A stretch of 64,000 nucleotides of DNA from Siphonodentalium dalli (GCA_032622095.1 CP136063.1:267215426-267279425), one strand, 5' to 3'; shown: positions 1 to 11,974, counted from the first letter of the stretch. Translations and numbers: made by a program. The notes: generated by a model from the letters alone, not told the origin.

Positions 1-60
1 TATATCGCAATATGGTATCATCCGAATGGTCTGTACTAAAAATAGTAACATAAACAGTCC

Positions 61-321
61 CGATTTAATATTCGAAATAAAATCGATATTAATTGATAGA
101 AGCTTTTCCGGACAGTGGTCTTCAGTCCATACTATTATTTTATACCCACGCAACTATTTGAAATTTGTTATTTAAAGAGATAATCCATCTTTAAAGGTGG
201 ATTATCTCTTTGTAAACATGTATTATATAGTTACCAGGGTATAAAATATTAGATCTGAATCGAAGACTCCTGTCCGGAAATGCTTCTATCGATTAATATT
301 AATTTTATTTCGAATATTTTC
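61..321. mobile_element. Foldback MITE, copy 1
   Basis: Imperfect inverted repeat centred near 194: arms include GATAGAAGCTTTTCCGGACA and TGTCCGGAAATGCTTCTATC, meeting at AGATAATCCATC / GGTGGATTATCT. A partial copy lies at 533-722 and a one-arm fragment near 62035-62115. Confidence 0.65.
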
Positions 322-532
322 TGGCCTAAAAAGGTGTGGTTGCTCAGCTAACGAACAATAGTGGTTACTATTTACAGAGACCAGAAATTTTATTGTGTAA
401 TTTTGTCAGATTTTGTCGCAAATAAATGTTAATTATACTCATTATCGCTTATAACTTTGGAATAAAACAATAAATCCAATCAATCTGGGACATTTGACGT
501 TCGGTACGTAGCCATAGGAACAGCATAATGCT

Positions 533-722
533 CTCTATATGGTATCACCCGAATGGTCTGTTCTAAAAATAGACAAATAAACGGGTCCAATAAAATATTC
601 AAAATAAAATCAATATTAGTTGATAGAAGCCTTTCCGGACAGGGGTCATCAGTTCATATTTAATATTTTATACCCACGCAACTATTTCAAAATTGTTATT
701 TAAAGAGATAATCCATCATTAA
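533..722. mobile_element. Foldback MITE, one-arm copy 2
   Basis: Same left arm as 61-190 (GGTATCACCCGAATGGTCTG through GATAATCCATC), right arm missing. 323-532 between the two copies shows nothing else recognisable. Confidence 0.55.
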
Positions 723-884
723 GGTAATGTCTCCAGGAATTTGTTTCAAATTTGCACAAAACATAGGCAGGTTCTAAAATATGACTTGACTAAAAAAATA
801 GCTGACAAACTTTCTTTTCGCCTAGGAATTTGCATCAGCTCAGCCGATAGGCGACACTAATTAAAAGGGCTACCATTATAAATG

Positions 885-1101
885 TACAGTAATTCTCTAA
901 GTAATCGACTTCTTAACCACAGCAGAATTATGGGTAACTTTTCAGGATTTAGTCGGAAATATGGCTTGATGCCATTCATCGGAAAGCTCTCCCCGAGAGC
1001 TTTCCGATGAATGGCAACAAGCCATATTTCCGACTAAATCCTGAAAAGTTACCCATAATTCTGCTGTGGTTAAGAAGTCGATTACTTAGAGCATTACTGT
1101 A
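885..1101. mobile_element. Pogo-like palindromic MITE, full copy
   Basis: 217-bp near-perfect palindrome, TACAGTAATKCYCTAARTAATC at one end and its complement ending TACTGTA; centre GAGCTTTCC. TA at each end and the CAGTAATGCCC-type terminus fit Tc1/mariner-pogo MITEs. Confidence 0.8.
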
Positions 1102-1975
1102 TGAGCATCAGTATTTATCATGGAATTGTCCACATACATGTATTACTCTTTTGGAGACAACCCTTTAGTTACATGTACTTGCAGGGGGTTTTACTATGTG
1201 TGGGTGGTGACTGATTGTTCATTCTAATAGATATTTACCCATTAAACGGCACATTTGAACCTCAAGAATGACGTATAAGCGATTTGGTAATGTGATCAAT
1301 ATTTTGGTCAATGATTACACAAAATACTGCTATATTATTAGACCTTATACATATATGATCTAAAAAATCTTACCGAAGCCTGAGGGATTTTCAGATACTT
1401 CTATGTTTTGCACAGAAATGCAGTGCAGTTATATTCATACCATATGAGGAATAGACTAACATTGAATTGTTTCAGAATTTAGTCCGAGCTCATGTTTACA
1501 ATGAATAAGGAAACATGAAATTTTGCATTGTCGTGTTCAAGGTAAATTGTTTGTTTTGTTTTGTTTTTTTGTTATACATTTGCCACTTATATTTTTCTGC
1601 ATGTTTTACAGATGGGTCAATGTAAATTTTAGATAAACAGAAACTTTTTTCCAGTTTGATCCCATTTGGGGTCCCCTGACCCTTAGACATTTGGCCATTA
1701 TTCATAGAAGGAACTCAGAGATCGGTGCATCATAACCATTGTATCTCAAAATTTTAAACATTGTATAATATTCCATGATTGTGAAAGATAATCTTTCAAT
1801 GGAGTCAGTTTTAGTGTTTTGGTGCTATTTTACATTTTGCAATGCAAAAAGGCCAAAATGGCAACGGCCCAGCACACAACGCCATTTAGCAATGAAGAAT
1901 AGTTGACAGTGGTGGCAGTAGCACTGAAGGACAATGGGGGCATAACCTTGAGAAAGGCAATTTTCCCCAATATAA
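1102..1975. other. No gene seen
   Basis: AT-rich. GACAACCCTTTAGTTACATG and a CAGTTATATTCATACCATATG stretch are unremarkable. 1850-1975 may belong to the Helentron-like element that follows. Confidence 0.5.
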
Positions 1976-2852
1976 ACAAGCAGTCACCGACAGTGGTATC
2001 CCCCCGCCTTGGTGGGCAAAGTTGGGGATGGAAATTTTCACAATATGTAAAATATAATTGAAATCAGTTAACATTTGTTTGAGATTGGTTAATATATGTT
2101 TTAGTTTCGGCTTAAAATTTAAATTGCAATGCCAAAAAATGACAATCAATGGGCTGTAACTCTTGTGAAAATGTAGGTCGGGCCTAGTTTGCGAACACGT
2201 TTCAGAAACTCCTCTTGTAAACGCATATACCAAAATTGTTCAAATCCGTTGATATTTGTTTGAAATAACCTCCAGACATCTTTTTGTGGGTGCTAAATGC
2301 CAAAAAAATGACAATCAAAGGGCTGTAACTCTGATGGAAATGTCTGGCCAGGCCTAGTTTGCGAACATTTTCAGATACTCCTCTTGTGAACTTATACCAA
2401 AAATCTTTCAAATCCGTTGAAGTTTAAAAATAGACCCCAGACAACATTTCCTTGGGGCCACGCCAAAAAATTACAATTAAATGGCCATAACTGTGGTAAA
2501 AATGTATGGCCAGGCCTAGTTTGCGAACTCATTTAAAATGATCCTTTTGTGAACCCACATACCAAAAATCTTTGAAATAATTTATTATTGTTTGAAATAA
2601 CTTGGACCCGGACAACTTTTCGTAGGTGCTCAACACCAAAAAATTACAATCAAGTGGGCCGTAACTCTGGTGAAAATGTCTGGCCGGGCCTAGTTTGCAA
2701 AGATGTTTCAAATATTCCCATTGTGAACTCATATATCAGAAATCTTTTAAATCAGTTGTTAATTGTTTATCAACTTTTCGGGATGGATGGACAGACTGAC
2801 AGATGGAACCCATTCCATTATCCCCTGCCCGAAATTTTTTCGGGCAGGGGAT
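1976..2852. mobile_element. Helentron-like (HINE) element 1
   Basis: Begins ACAAGCAGTCACCGACAGTG then a CCCCCGCC hairpin, has four to five diverged units of about 170 bp (each with GGCCTAGTTTGCGAAC and a GACAATCAA motif), a GATGGACAGAC microsatellite and a closing hairpin TATCCCCTGCCCGAAA / TTTCGGGCAGGGGATA. The layout of tandem core, microsatellite and terminal stem-loop matches HINE-type elements of bivalves and flies. Confidence 0.6.
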
Positions 2853-3278
2853 AATTATGCATTTGCACAGGTGGTTATCGAGATCAAGAAGTCTGTAAGC
2901 CCTGCATGTTATCTGGTCCACGGTCCCTGTCAGATGAACAGTACATTAGCGGAGTAACGATTTCTTATATTGAATTCTACCACATTCTTCATCTTCTAGA
3001 GCAAATTAAAATTCCAATATATCAATCCCCAAACAAAGCCTGATCCCACTTTAAAAGTCAGTGTGATTCTATGGACAGCGTAACTAATTTTAAATGTATG
3101 GATCGTGTGAGGGCAATTCTAAAAGGTTTTAGAAAGCATTGATGTTATTGCTTTGCCACCATTCAGTTAACAGCAGCTTTTTTGCACCATTTGTGAAATG
3201 TTAGCTCAAAGGAATTGATTTTTCCTAATCTTGATGACTTTGAACATGTATTAGTACTTTAATCTTCCAGAAGAACCC
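2853..3278. other. No feature seen
   Basis: Unique-looking AT-rich DNA between a Helentron-like element and a TTAA MITE. Confidence 0.5.
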
Positions 3279-3621
3279 TTAACCCTTTGGAGATTATCTG
3301 TAACGTCATATACATGATGTCATGAGTAAATTTAACGTCAACGTCATAGCAATAATTATTAACAAGTTCGGGTAAAAAGTGTCCAATAATTCGTTTTAAT
3401 TTATGTGCATTTTTGTTAACGTGTGTTATCATAATCATTTGCACTTATACATTTGGGACATTATATTAATCAAAATAAGTCCTATACAAATCATTTATAA
3501 ATCATATGATTTATTAGAGTTATGTCAACATAAAATAACACTTCCTGAAACGACATATATGTCGTTCTACTTCTCAACCGATAGACGACATATACGTCGT
3601 TCTTCTCGCCAAAGGGTTAAC
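3279..3621. mobile_element. TTAA-flanked MITE, family 2
   Basis: TTAACCCTTTGGAGA at the left and TCGCCAAAGGGTTAA at the right, TTAA on both sides as for piggyBac-type transposition. Interior repeats ACGACATATAYGTCGTTC. No coding. Confidence 0.65.
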
Positions 3622-3689
3622 TCCCCATAACGGTGACTGATTCAAATGAATATTAAACTAGGCTTTAGTTAGTACACATGCACGAATTT

Positions 3690-4212
3690 AATGTGTCTGA
3701 CATTTGCAGAATGAGGTCTCCAGAGGGTGAATTTAGTGACGCTATTCTGTAAATTAGGGGATATAGAAACTGAACAGAAGGAAAAAAAGTAAATAAAACA
3801 ATGTTAATTTGAGACTATAGACACTTCCCAGAAGATGAGGCATAAGCAAAATGTCCCCAGAGGGTGAATTTGGTGATGCTAGCTAGCTATGCGGGATAGT
3901 GTCACCAAATTTACCCTCTGGGGACCTCATTCTGCTTAGGCCTCAACTGCTATGGGAGATCTGGGATAATATTGAAGTTCCCCAGTTGAAGTTGGCGATG
4001 CTTACCCATTAATCACCTTGATTATGCAATTTATCTTCTGCAAATTAGGGAATATAGAAACTGAACAGAAGGGAAAAAGTAACTAAAAACAATGTTACAT
4101 GTAATTTGAGACTATAAATGTTTCCAAGAAGATGAGGCCTAAGCAGACTGAGGTCACTCGAGGGAGAATTTGGTGATGCTAGCCTCTGGGGATCTCATTC
4201 TGCAAATGACAG
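3690..4212. repeat. Decayed hAT-like palindromic MITEs
   Basis: Several arms of GAATGAGGTCCCCAGAGGG and its complement around 3710-3740, 3850-3935 and 4140-4205, mixed with the linker AATTAGGGGATATAGAAACT. Boundaries lost. Confidence 0.5.
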
Positions 4213-5084
4213 ACATGTTAAATTCAGGCATCATTAGTATAAGTTTATCTATAAATTCAGGTTTAAAGGGGTTCTGTACGCCATTTTCAATAAATTCCCA
4301 GTGATAGCAACGACCTATTATCGATAATTTGAGTCAAAGATGTATTCGGTAAACGTTCAGGTTAATAGGTTATCTTCAAATCAAAGTTAGTAATTTGATA
4401 TAAATTTAATTTATGGCTGGAGCCATAAATTACTAGTAAATTACAAATTTCATTGTACAAGATGTAATCAAAATTATTCACGGATTATAAGTGGATGGGG
4501 CAAGTTGGCGTGTCACACATGATCGTGCAAATAAATTATGTTGATATGGGTGTAAACTCACGCCACACACTGACTAGTGACTACAATGACTTAAATAAGC
4601 ATGTGGGACTAGTATGCATATAATATAACATTTATTTGATACATTTGCTTGAAAACTGTCCAAAAATTACCAGACAACGACAATTGGTATTTTCGCATTC
4701 TGGCTAATCTGCGATCCTTAACATTACTTCGTACTCAACAGACTTTCAAATAATGGAAATCTGGTTACCTTATTCTACGACTCAGAGACTATAGAAACCA
4801 ACAACAACATTTGAGTACAGTATCCCTTTAAACAATATTTTATTTCTTGCCAAAGATATAGTTATGCAACATGAAATAAATATGTATATGGAGAATTTAA
4901 GGGCATAAGAGGATTTGGTAACAAGCATTAGATGCTTGTAGTCTATAGCATAGATCCATTGTCTCCGAACAGAACAGAATTTACATAATGTATGGTATCA
5001 AGTAAGAAGTGGAAGACAATTATTTAAGATTGAGTGAGGTTCCATAAATTATCCGAAAGTGAAGACTTCTACGAATATAACTGG
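4213..5084. other. No gene seen
   Basis: AT-rich. One self-complementary stretch, ATTTATGGCTGGAGCCATAAAT at 4409-4430 (inner part GGCTGGAGCC). Otherwise nothing. Confidence 0.5.
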
Positions 5085-5485
5085 GTAACCCTTTACCCAA
5101 CAAACCGGCCAAAACCGGCCAAATAAAGCTTCAACAGCCTAAAATATCTTCGGTCTGTCTCAATAGAACCATACAAATATGGATATCATTGGAACCGGCT
5201 CCTTGAATACATTGTGATAGTTACAGTTATGCCCTGTGCCAATGCATTCTCTTATATATGCGAGTCGACCATAGGTCGCCTCGCATATATAAGAGAATGC
5301 ATTGGCCTAAAAAAAATCTTTTTTTTAACACTTTTTACCATTTTTTCTTACATTCTTTAACAATTTTATAATTTTTAATGTGTTAAGCCAATGCATTCTC
5401 TTATATATGCGAGGCGACCTATGGTCGACTCGCATATATAAGAGAATGCATTGGCACAGGGCCCTTCTGTTGGGTAAAGGGTTAA
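5085..5485. mobile_element. TTAA hairpin element, family 1 copy a
   Basis: Ends (G)TAACCCTTTACCCAACA and TGTTGGGTAAAGGGTTAA. Contains two inverted hairpin modules (5232-5308, 5393-5456) of the CCAATGCATTCTCTTATATA type separated by AT-rich DNA. piggyBac-like termini; no transposase. Confidence 0.8.
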
Positions 5486-5557
5486 ACCAAGTAATATTAG
5501 ATTTGATAGAACATAGCATGAGAAAGGCATATTTACTAGTATGTATTTAGTGTATTA

Positions 5558-5791
5558 TTAACCCTTCCATGACTGGAGCTTCCTGAAATTTTACGAAAAC
5601 ATTGTGCCAATGCATTCTCTTATACATGCGAGTATCCCATAGGGAGCCTCGTATATATAAGAGAATACATTGGCCTAACAATATTTATCTTGACCTTGTA
5701 TGCCAGTGCATTCACTTACATTTATATATTCGAGTCTCCCTACAGGATCTTAAGTGCTGCACAAGCAAAGCTCCCATCATGAAAGGGTTAA
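5558..5791. mobile_element. TTAA hairpin element, family 4 copy a
   Basis: TTAACCCTTCCATGACTGGAG to CTCCCATCATGAAAGGGTTAA with a CCAATGCATTCTCTTATAC hairpin module whose centre is CCCATAGGG. Confidence 0.72.
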
Positions 5792-5811
5792 CATGTTTCC
5801 ATGGAAACAGG

Positions 5812-6638
5812 AATCTAACTATATGGTAAAGGGGACACATCTTCCAGAACAGAGAAAGCCTGCCATATAGTTAGGAGTAAACCATACATTTAAGAGCTAA
5901 AAAGACAGAAATGTCACACTCAACATCATTTCTAATCATTTTCAAAGATGCAGCTGGGTACGTCAAGGTATTAGGATGAATGAGGTTAGCGACCCCCCTC
6001 TCCATGAATCCAACATCCAGCTTAAAACAGACCATGGCATCTGGAATACCCATAAACAGACAGGCTGCATCCTGAATACTGTTAGCTTAAGGTTTTTGAA
6101 ACAAAACTGAGGAATTAGAAAACATTTAATTGAAACTTAAGACTCCATTGGTGACTAATAATTTAAACCCAATGTACATGTATAGAGTAATATGAACGGG
6201 AAGCACAGGTACAAACTCCATATATGGCCAGACTGATATTCAAACACATTAAGCCTATTAGGATCTTCGAATTCAACAGCTGTTCAGAAATCTTCGGTGA
6301 GGTCAATAACTTAATTCCATGATAATTTTTGTAAATAAAACAGTATAGATGCAAGGATAGTGATCACTGATAGCATCCAAAATCTGAAGTATTAGCCTGA
6401 TAGTATGCAGCATACGCAAGTTCCGCATCTGGAGTAAGGCATAACAGACCCCAAATCTGGAGTGAGAAAAGGGAGGTAACTTACCATCGTTTTAGGGCAA
6501 AGGAGGCACAGAGAACAGAGCGTGCCATTTAGTCAATAGTAATCCATACATTTAAGAGCCAAAAAGACAAAATTATTCCACTCAACATCATTTCTGACTA
6601 TTTTAAGGATGCAGCTGACAACAAGGTATCACAATTTA
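5812..6638. other. Mostly unique DNA with one local duplication
   Basis: 5812-5876 is an imperfect palindrome (CTAACTATATGG / CCATATAGTTAG). 5877-5960 recurs at 6538-6625. See possible exon 5875-6071. Confidence 0.45.
5875..6071 (-). CDS. Possible exon or old coding fragment, unrecognised
   Basis: Minus-strand frame begins after TATTCAG at 6072 and reads DAACLFMGIPDAMVCFKLDV followed by a segment ending NLIHPNTLTYPAASLK, then runs to a stop near 5871. Composition looks coding-like. Part of it (about 5877-5960) is duplicated at about 6538-6625, where the frame is broken. The polypyrimidine tract is poor and I recognise no family. Confidence 0.22.
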
Positions 6639-7272
6639 TATAAATTAAACCTCTCTAAACCGCACACCCTTCATATACAGTAAATTAAACCTCTCTAAAC
6701 CGCACACCCTTCATATACAGTAAATTAAACCTCTCTAAACCGCACACACTTCATATACAGTAAATTAAACCTCTCTAAACCGCACACCCTTCATATACAG
6801 TAAATTAAACCTCTCTAAACCGCACACCCTTCATATACAGTAAATTAAACCTCTCTAAACCGCACACCCTTCATATACAGTAAATTAAACCTCTCTAAAC
6901 CGCACTACCTTCATATACAGTAAATTAAACCTCTCTAAACCGCACACCCTTCATATACAGTAAATTAAACCTCTCTAAACCGCACACCCTTCACATACAG
7001 TAAATTAAACCTCTCTAAACCGCACACCCTTCACATACAGTAAATTAAACCTCTCTAAACCGCACATCCTTCACATACAGTAAATTAAACCTCTCTAAAC
7101 CGCACACCCTTCATATACAGTAAATTAAACCTCTCTAAACCGCACACCCTTTATATACAGTAAATTAAACCTCTCTAAACCGCACACCCTTCATATACAG
7201 TAAATTAAACCTCTCTAAACCGCACACCCTTCATATACAGTAAATTAAACCTCTCTAAACCGCACACCCTTC
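6639..7272. repeat. 40-bp satellite, about 16 copies
   Basis: Unit AAATTAAACCTCTCTAAACC then GCACACCCTTCATATACAGT, nearly identical throughout. CAGTAAATTAAACCTCTCTA resembles the terminus of Tigger/pogo-type transposons; the complement GGTTTAGAGAGATTTTACT appears at 8406-8424. Confidence 0.92.
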
Positions 7273-8424
7273 GGAGCAGCCAATTTAGAGGTTTTTGTTT
7301 TATAAAAAAATCGCATCACTATCAGAATATATTGCCACTGTGACCAAGAGTGACCATGCAAGACATAAACACTGCATTATTGATTAATGTGACTTTATTG
7401 AACAAACTTAAAAAAACATTTACTGCAAATATAAATAACCTTATATTAAAAACATGATATAGACAAACAGGGATAATACATATTCAGTCTGACTTCATGA
7501 AAAAGCTGTCAAGCGTGGACTGTGTATGGGAACATGCTGGCTATAGACAGTCATAGCTTCTGTCATGGACTGTGTATGGGAACATGCTGGCTAGACAGTC
7601 GTAGCTTGTCATGGACTGTGTATGGGAACATGCTGGCTAGACAGTCGTAGCTTGTCATGGACTGTGTATGGGAACATGCTGGCTAGACAGTCGTAGCTTG
7701 TCATGGACTGTGTATGGGAACATGCTGGCTAGACAGTCGTAGCTTCTGTCATGGACTGTATATGGGAACATGCTGTCTAGACAGTCAAAGCTTCTGTCAT
7801 GGACTGTGTATGGGAACATGCTGGCTAGACAGTCGTAGCTTCTGTCATCGATTTTAATTTCCATGACAGCAGGAAGGTATCTGTCATCTCCAGGTACTAG
7901 CATGGCAAAGCTCAGAAACTTCTAAAGCATCTGCAGGGTGTCTTTGGGGGTTAGGTAAGATTTTTCTGTGTCTACCATGTCATGTGTCATATTCGTCGGC
8001 ACTTATCATGTGCTTACAGAGAATCCCTGTGTGGACAACTCAGCACAATAACTGTTGTAAAAACAGTCAGTGCTCTCAGCGAAATCACCATTGTTCACAC
8101 AATGTTTGAAATAATCATGCAGATATGTAATCTGTAACCTGTTGTTATATTTGTGGTTCAAAGCATTTGCCGAACAAAAGACCACTAATTTAATCTGTAC
8201 AAAACTGCTTTACCTGTATGCATGCACGTTTGGTTTCCAGGGGTAAAAATACATGCTCAATTATGGACTATCACTGTTGTCCGATGTTCAAAATAGAGAG
8301 ATTCTGGTTTACAGAGGTAAACTGGAATGTGAAAATGCATTTGGGTGAATTCGGGACCAGACAATATGTTCGGTATGGGGAAGGATTCATTCATAGAGGA
8401 TACGGTTTAGAGAGATTTTACTTT
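7273..8424 (-). mobile_element. Probable relic of a pogo/Tigger-type transposon
   Basis: Lies between the 40-bp satellite (left terminus amplified) and an opposite terminus at 8406-8424. Minus-strand text around 7880-7990 reads EKSYLTPKDTLQML and KFLSFAMLVPGDD, reminiscent of the helical C-terminus of jerky/Tigger transposases, but stops intervene. 7515-7846 inside is a 46-49-bp minisatellite. Family assignment is tentative. Confidence 0.35.
7515..7846. repeat. 46-49-bp minisatellite, about 7 copies
   Basis: Unit TGTCATGGACTGTGTATGGG then AACATGCTGGCTAGACAGTC and GTAGCT(TC). Length varies by TC or TA insertions. Confidence 0.9.
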
Positions 8425-8592
8425 ATTCTGACCTCAGCAGAATACTATGGTTCTGTTTCTGCTGATATTTCATGGTTTTCCTGTCGTTCTATGAAACATA
8501 CACAAACACTCTTTGTGCTTGCATTTCAATCTTAGTCTTCAGTAACTAGGCAGTAATACCTGATTAAATGTACACATGTAGCATTCAACTTC

Positions 8593-8876
8593 TATAAGCG
8601 AGATCACTGAGTTGCGGCCATATTGGATTCACCAGCCCCCGTTCTGCTGTTTAAGTGCTACGGTCAAAGTTCTGGAGGTGCATTCCATATATGGAACATT
8701 TGATTATTCATGGTTTCCATATATGGAAACCATGAATATTCAAATGCTCCATATATGGAATCATGAATATTCAAAAGTTATGGAATTCACCTCCAGAACT
8801 TTGATATGTAGAACTTAAAACACGGAATGGGAGCTGGATAAATCCAATATGGCCAAGAATCAGTGATCTAGCTTAT
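8593..8876. mobile_element. Foldback MITE with 130-bp arms
   Basis: Inverted arms AGATCACTGA-x-GGCCATATTGGAT and the complement, inner arms CAAAGTTCTGGAGGTG / CACCTCCAGAACTTTG, and a centre of repeated CCATATATGG. No gene. Confidence 0.7.
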
Positions 8877-9885
8877 TGCCCAAAACTTCACAGAAGATCA
8901 TTCTGTGGCTCGAGGGAGCAACCATTTGTAGAAATACAAAACTTATTCTGAACAAATCAAAATCTTGTAAAACATACATTTAGGGAAAAAAACTCACCCA
9001 AAAATAAATCTAACATAAATTATATACTTTCTGTATAGAAGCATGGATCTCAGTTTTGCTCAATCTTACATCAAATTTTGTAAAATCCCCACTGAAAACT
9101 TTGAAATGTGTGTAACATTAATTTTAACATATTCAATGAAATCAAAACTTGGCCTTACATGCCTTGTTTTTAATGTATCTTTCATTTTTATTAATTTGTC
9201 TAACTCCCTGGGTAGATTCAATTATTAAATATTAAAAATAGTCTGTACTGCATGCAGCAACAATTAATATGTAATATTAATGCTTTCCATTCTAAAGCAT
9301 CATTGATGAGTAGTTATATCCCATAGGAAATGTTCAGATAATAAGTTCAACAAATGACCACAGGTCGTCTGTTGAACTTATTAACAAAACATTTCCATCA
9401 GTAAATAGGCACCTTCTGCATTTTGATTTATCTGTCGTCAAGTTTTATCACCTTAACATCCCTCCAAATGAATAATAGACCATTCCGATATACACTTTTT
9501 AACTGACTGGGAGAATCCATTTAGTATAGAAAGGGTAAACTGTTACTTTCGGTTTCTTTTAATTATTCATGCAAACAGAACAGGAATTGCCTGCGAACCC
9601 TTAATGATTCCTCCATTAGCGTCTGTAAATTGTCTACAACAACATCACTTTATACATTATTAATAGTGAGGATTGCGAACAACTCCAATAACAATTGTTT
9701 TACATGAGCCCCGGAATATATCATCGAAGCAGAATCCTTGGACTTCAAAGAACGTATAGATTATCACTTCGCTGACTTGCTGATATGACCAATTATATAC
9801 TCACAGTCTGTATGTTACAAAATTTAATTTATACATTATTTTGTATATACGATGTCCATTAGACTCGTTCCATAAATATATAATA
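8877..9885. other. No gene seen apart from a MITE
   Basis: AT-rich, only the TTAA family-3 copy at 9311-9540 recognised. Confidence 0.5.
9311..9540. mobile_element. TTAA family-3 MITE, minus copy, decayed end
   Basis: Reads in reverse TACCCTTTCTATACTAAATG, GATTCTCCCAGTCAG; internal hairpin AATAAGTTCAACA / TGTTGAACTTATT at 9340-9381. Confidence 0.6.
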
Positions 9886-10281
9886 CTAGCCGATGAGCCC
9901 GACGTTGTCCGGGCTATTCAAAAACCAAATTTCAAGTCGATAGCTCCACCCGTTTCCGAGATCTTGTCTGCGCATGCACGAAGCTGGCGTCGCACGGGCT
10001 CGGCGACCCGATAAAATTCGTATCCGGGGCAAGATACATTCACATAGCAAATTTAAAGTCGATAGCTCCACCCGTTTCCGAGATCTCGTCTGCGCATGCG
10101 CTGCACGGGAGCCGCACAGGCTCGCCAATACAACAACGACGACCGCCTGGTCAAACTACACACACGTACCAAGTTTCGTCCCGATCGGTCGAGAATCGTA
10201 GATTTGTATAAATGACATACATACATACATACATACAGACAGACAGACATACAGACAGAGGTCTTCAAAATATACAGGAGA
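9886..10281 (-). mobile_element. Non-autonomous Helitron A (first of a head-to-tail chain)
   Basis: Read on the minus strand it starts TCTCCTGTATATTTTGAAG and ends with hairpin AGCCCGGACAACGTCGGGCT followed about 6 nt later by CTAG, then host T. That is the Helitron signature: 5' TC, 3' stem-loop plus CTRR. Interior has two copies of the 122-bp unit with CAAGTCGATAGCTCC and a GACA microsatellite. Confidence 0.82.
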
Positions 10282-10808
10282 CTAGCTGGTGGACCCGACT
10301 TCGTCCAGGCTGTTTCCCCTCTGCTTTTCGGCGAATTGCGCGATTTGACCTTGAATTGACCATTTTGAAGGTCAAGGTCAGGTCGGGGGCATGATTTGAC
10401 CCGTCCAAAACACTCCCCGGACAAAAGTACCCGACAAAAGTACCCGTCGAAATCCGTCTGGTTTTACCCGATTTTACCTTGAATTGACCAAATTTCGTTG
10501 AAATCCCGTCAAAATTCGAGATTTGACCTTGAATTGACCTTTTTGAAGGTCAAGGTCAGGGGTAACGATTTGACCCGGACAAAAGACTCCCCGGACAAAA
10601 GTACCTCGTCTAAATCCGTCCCGTTTTACCCGATTTGACCTTGAATTGACTTTTTGAAGGTCAAGGTCAGGTCGGGGTCACAATTTGTCACGTCCAAAAC
10701 ACTCCCTGGACAAAATTACCCCTAGGTATCAAATTTCGTAAAAATCCGTCTGGCAGTTTTCCCGGCCATAGCTAACACACAGACAGAAGTCCCAAAATAT
10801 ATATTAGA
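10282..10808 (-). mobile_element. Non-autonomous Helitron B
   Basis: Minus-strand 5' end TCTAATATATATTTTGGGAC, 3' end hairpin (CCTGGACGAAGTCGGG) then CTAG, joined directly to the TC of element A. The interior differs from A and C: three copies of a unit with TTGACCTTGAATTGACC and GAAGGTCAAGGTCAGG, itself an inverted repeat. Confidence 0.8.
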
Positions 10809-11442
10809 CTAGCCGATGAGCCCGACGTTGTCCGGGCTATTCAAAAACCAAATTTCAAGTCGATAGCTCCACCCGTTTCCGAGATCTGGTCTGCGCATGT
10901 GCGAAGCTGACGTCGCACGGGCTCGGCAACCCGATAAAATTCGTATCCGGGGCAAGATACATTCACATAGCAAATTTCAAGTCGATAGCTCCACCCGTTT
11001 CCAAGATCTCGTCTGCGCATGCGCGAAGCTGGCGTCGTACGGATCTCGGCGAACCCGATAAAATTCGTATCCGGGGCAAGATACATTCACATACCAAAAT
11101 GCAAGTCGATAGCTCCACCTGTTTCCGAGATCTCGTCTGCGCATGCGCGAATCTGGCGTCGCACGGGCTCGGCAACCCGATAAAATTTGTATCCGGGGCA
11201 AGATACATTCACATAGCAAATTTCAAGTCGATAGCTCCACCTGTTTCCGAGATCTCGTCTGCGCATGCGCGAAGCGGGCGCCGCACGGGCTCGCCAATAC
11301 GACAACGTCCACCGCCTGGTCAAACTACACACACGTACCAAGTTTCGTCCCGATCGGTCGAGAATCGTAGATTTGTATCAATGACAGACAGACAAACATA
11401 CATACAAACATACAAACAGAAGTCTTCAAAATATATATGAGA
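10809..11442 (-). mobile_element. Non-autonomous Helitron C with four internal 122-bp units
   Basis: Minus-strand 5' TCTCATATATATTTTGAAG, 3' hairpin AGCCCGGACAACGTCGGGCT plus CTAG. CAAATTTCAAGTCGATAGC-type units start near 10849, 10971, 11094 and 11217, a 122-123-bp tandem repeat. CTAG abuts the TC of B. Confidence 0.82.
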
Positions 11443-11726
11443 CTAGCTGATGTGCCCGACTTCATCCGGGCTATTTAGGAATATCTTTGTGATCGCCTCC
11501 GTCTGGGCAGAATATTCAGCGTCGGTTCAGAAACATGCCTATATGAGCATATATGAGCGAGGTCAAGGTCAATGTCAAGGACTCGGTCGCACGTGAAATT
11601 TGACCTGCCCATATTGTTCCCGTGATCAAAGTAGGCCTACACATACCAAATTTGAATCAGGCAGTTTTCGAGTCCATAACACACATACATGTACACATAG
11701 ACAGAAGTTCCAAATTATATAATAGA
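11443..11726 (-). mobile_element. Non-autonomous Helitron D
   Basis: Minus-strand 5' TCTATTATATAATTTGGAAC preceded by host A (A/TC), 3' hairpin CCCGGATGAAGTCGGGC then CTAG. Closest to element F at 22093. It closes the chain of four. Confidence 0.8.
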
Positions 11727-11755
11727 TGATATGATAATCCTTTCTCATTGATGAG

Positions 11756-11974
11756 TACAGTAATGCCCTAAGTAATCGACTCCTTAACCACAGCATAATT
11801 ATGGGTAACTTTTCAGGATTTAGTCAGATATATGGCTTGTTGCCATTCACCGGAAAGCTCTCGAGGAGAGCTTTCCAATGAATGGCAACAAGCCATATTT
11901 CCGACTAAATCCTGAAAAAAAGTTACCATAATTCTGCTGTGGTTAAGGAATTGATTATTTAGGGCACTACTGTA
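11756..11974. mobile_element. Pogo-like palindromic MITE, full copy
   Basis: Same family as 885-1101. A further single-arm fragment follows at 11988-12047 (GTTACCCATAATTCTTCTG to ATTACTGTA). Confidence 0.8.

Noticed and set aside
6639-7272. CRISPR-like array
   Set aside because: Repeats of 40 bp are contiguous without spacers and the genome is eukaryotic; it is a satellite.
7655-7903. Minus frame with repeated SMFPYTVHD
   Set aside because: The repeats are the 46-49-bp minisatellite. Only the first 25 residues could be transposase remnant, and that is weak.
9886-11440. Recurring frames with RARRPDKI-x-IRGKIHSHSKF text
   Set aside because: They follow the 122-bp Helitron units on both strands and break at unit edges; repeated DNA, not protein conservation.
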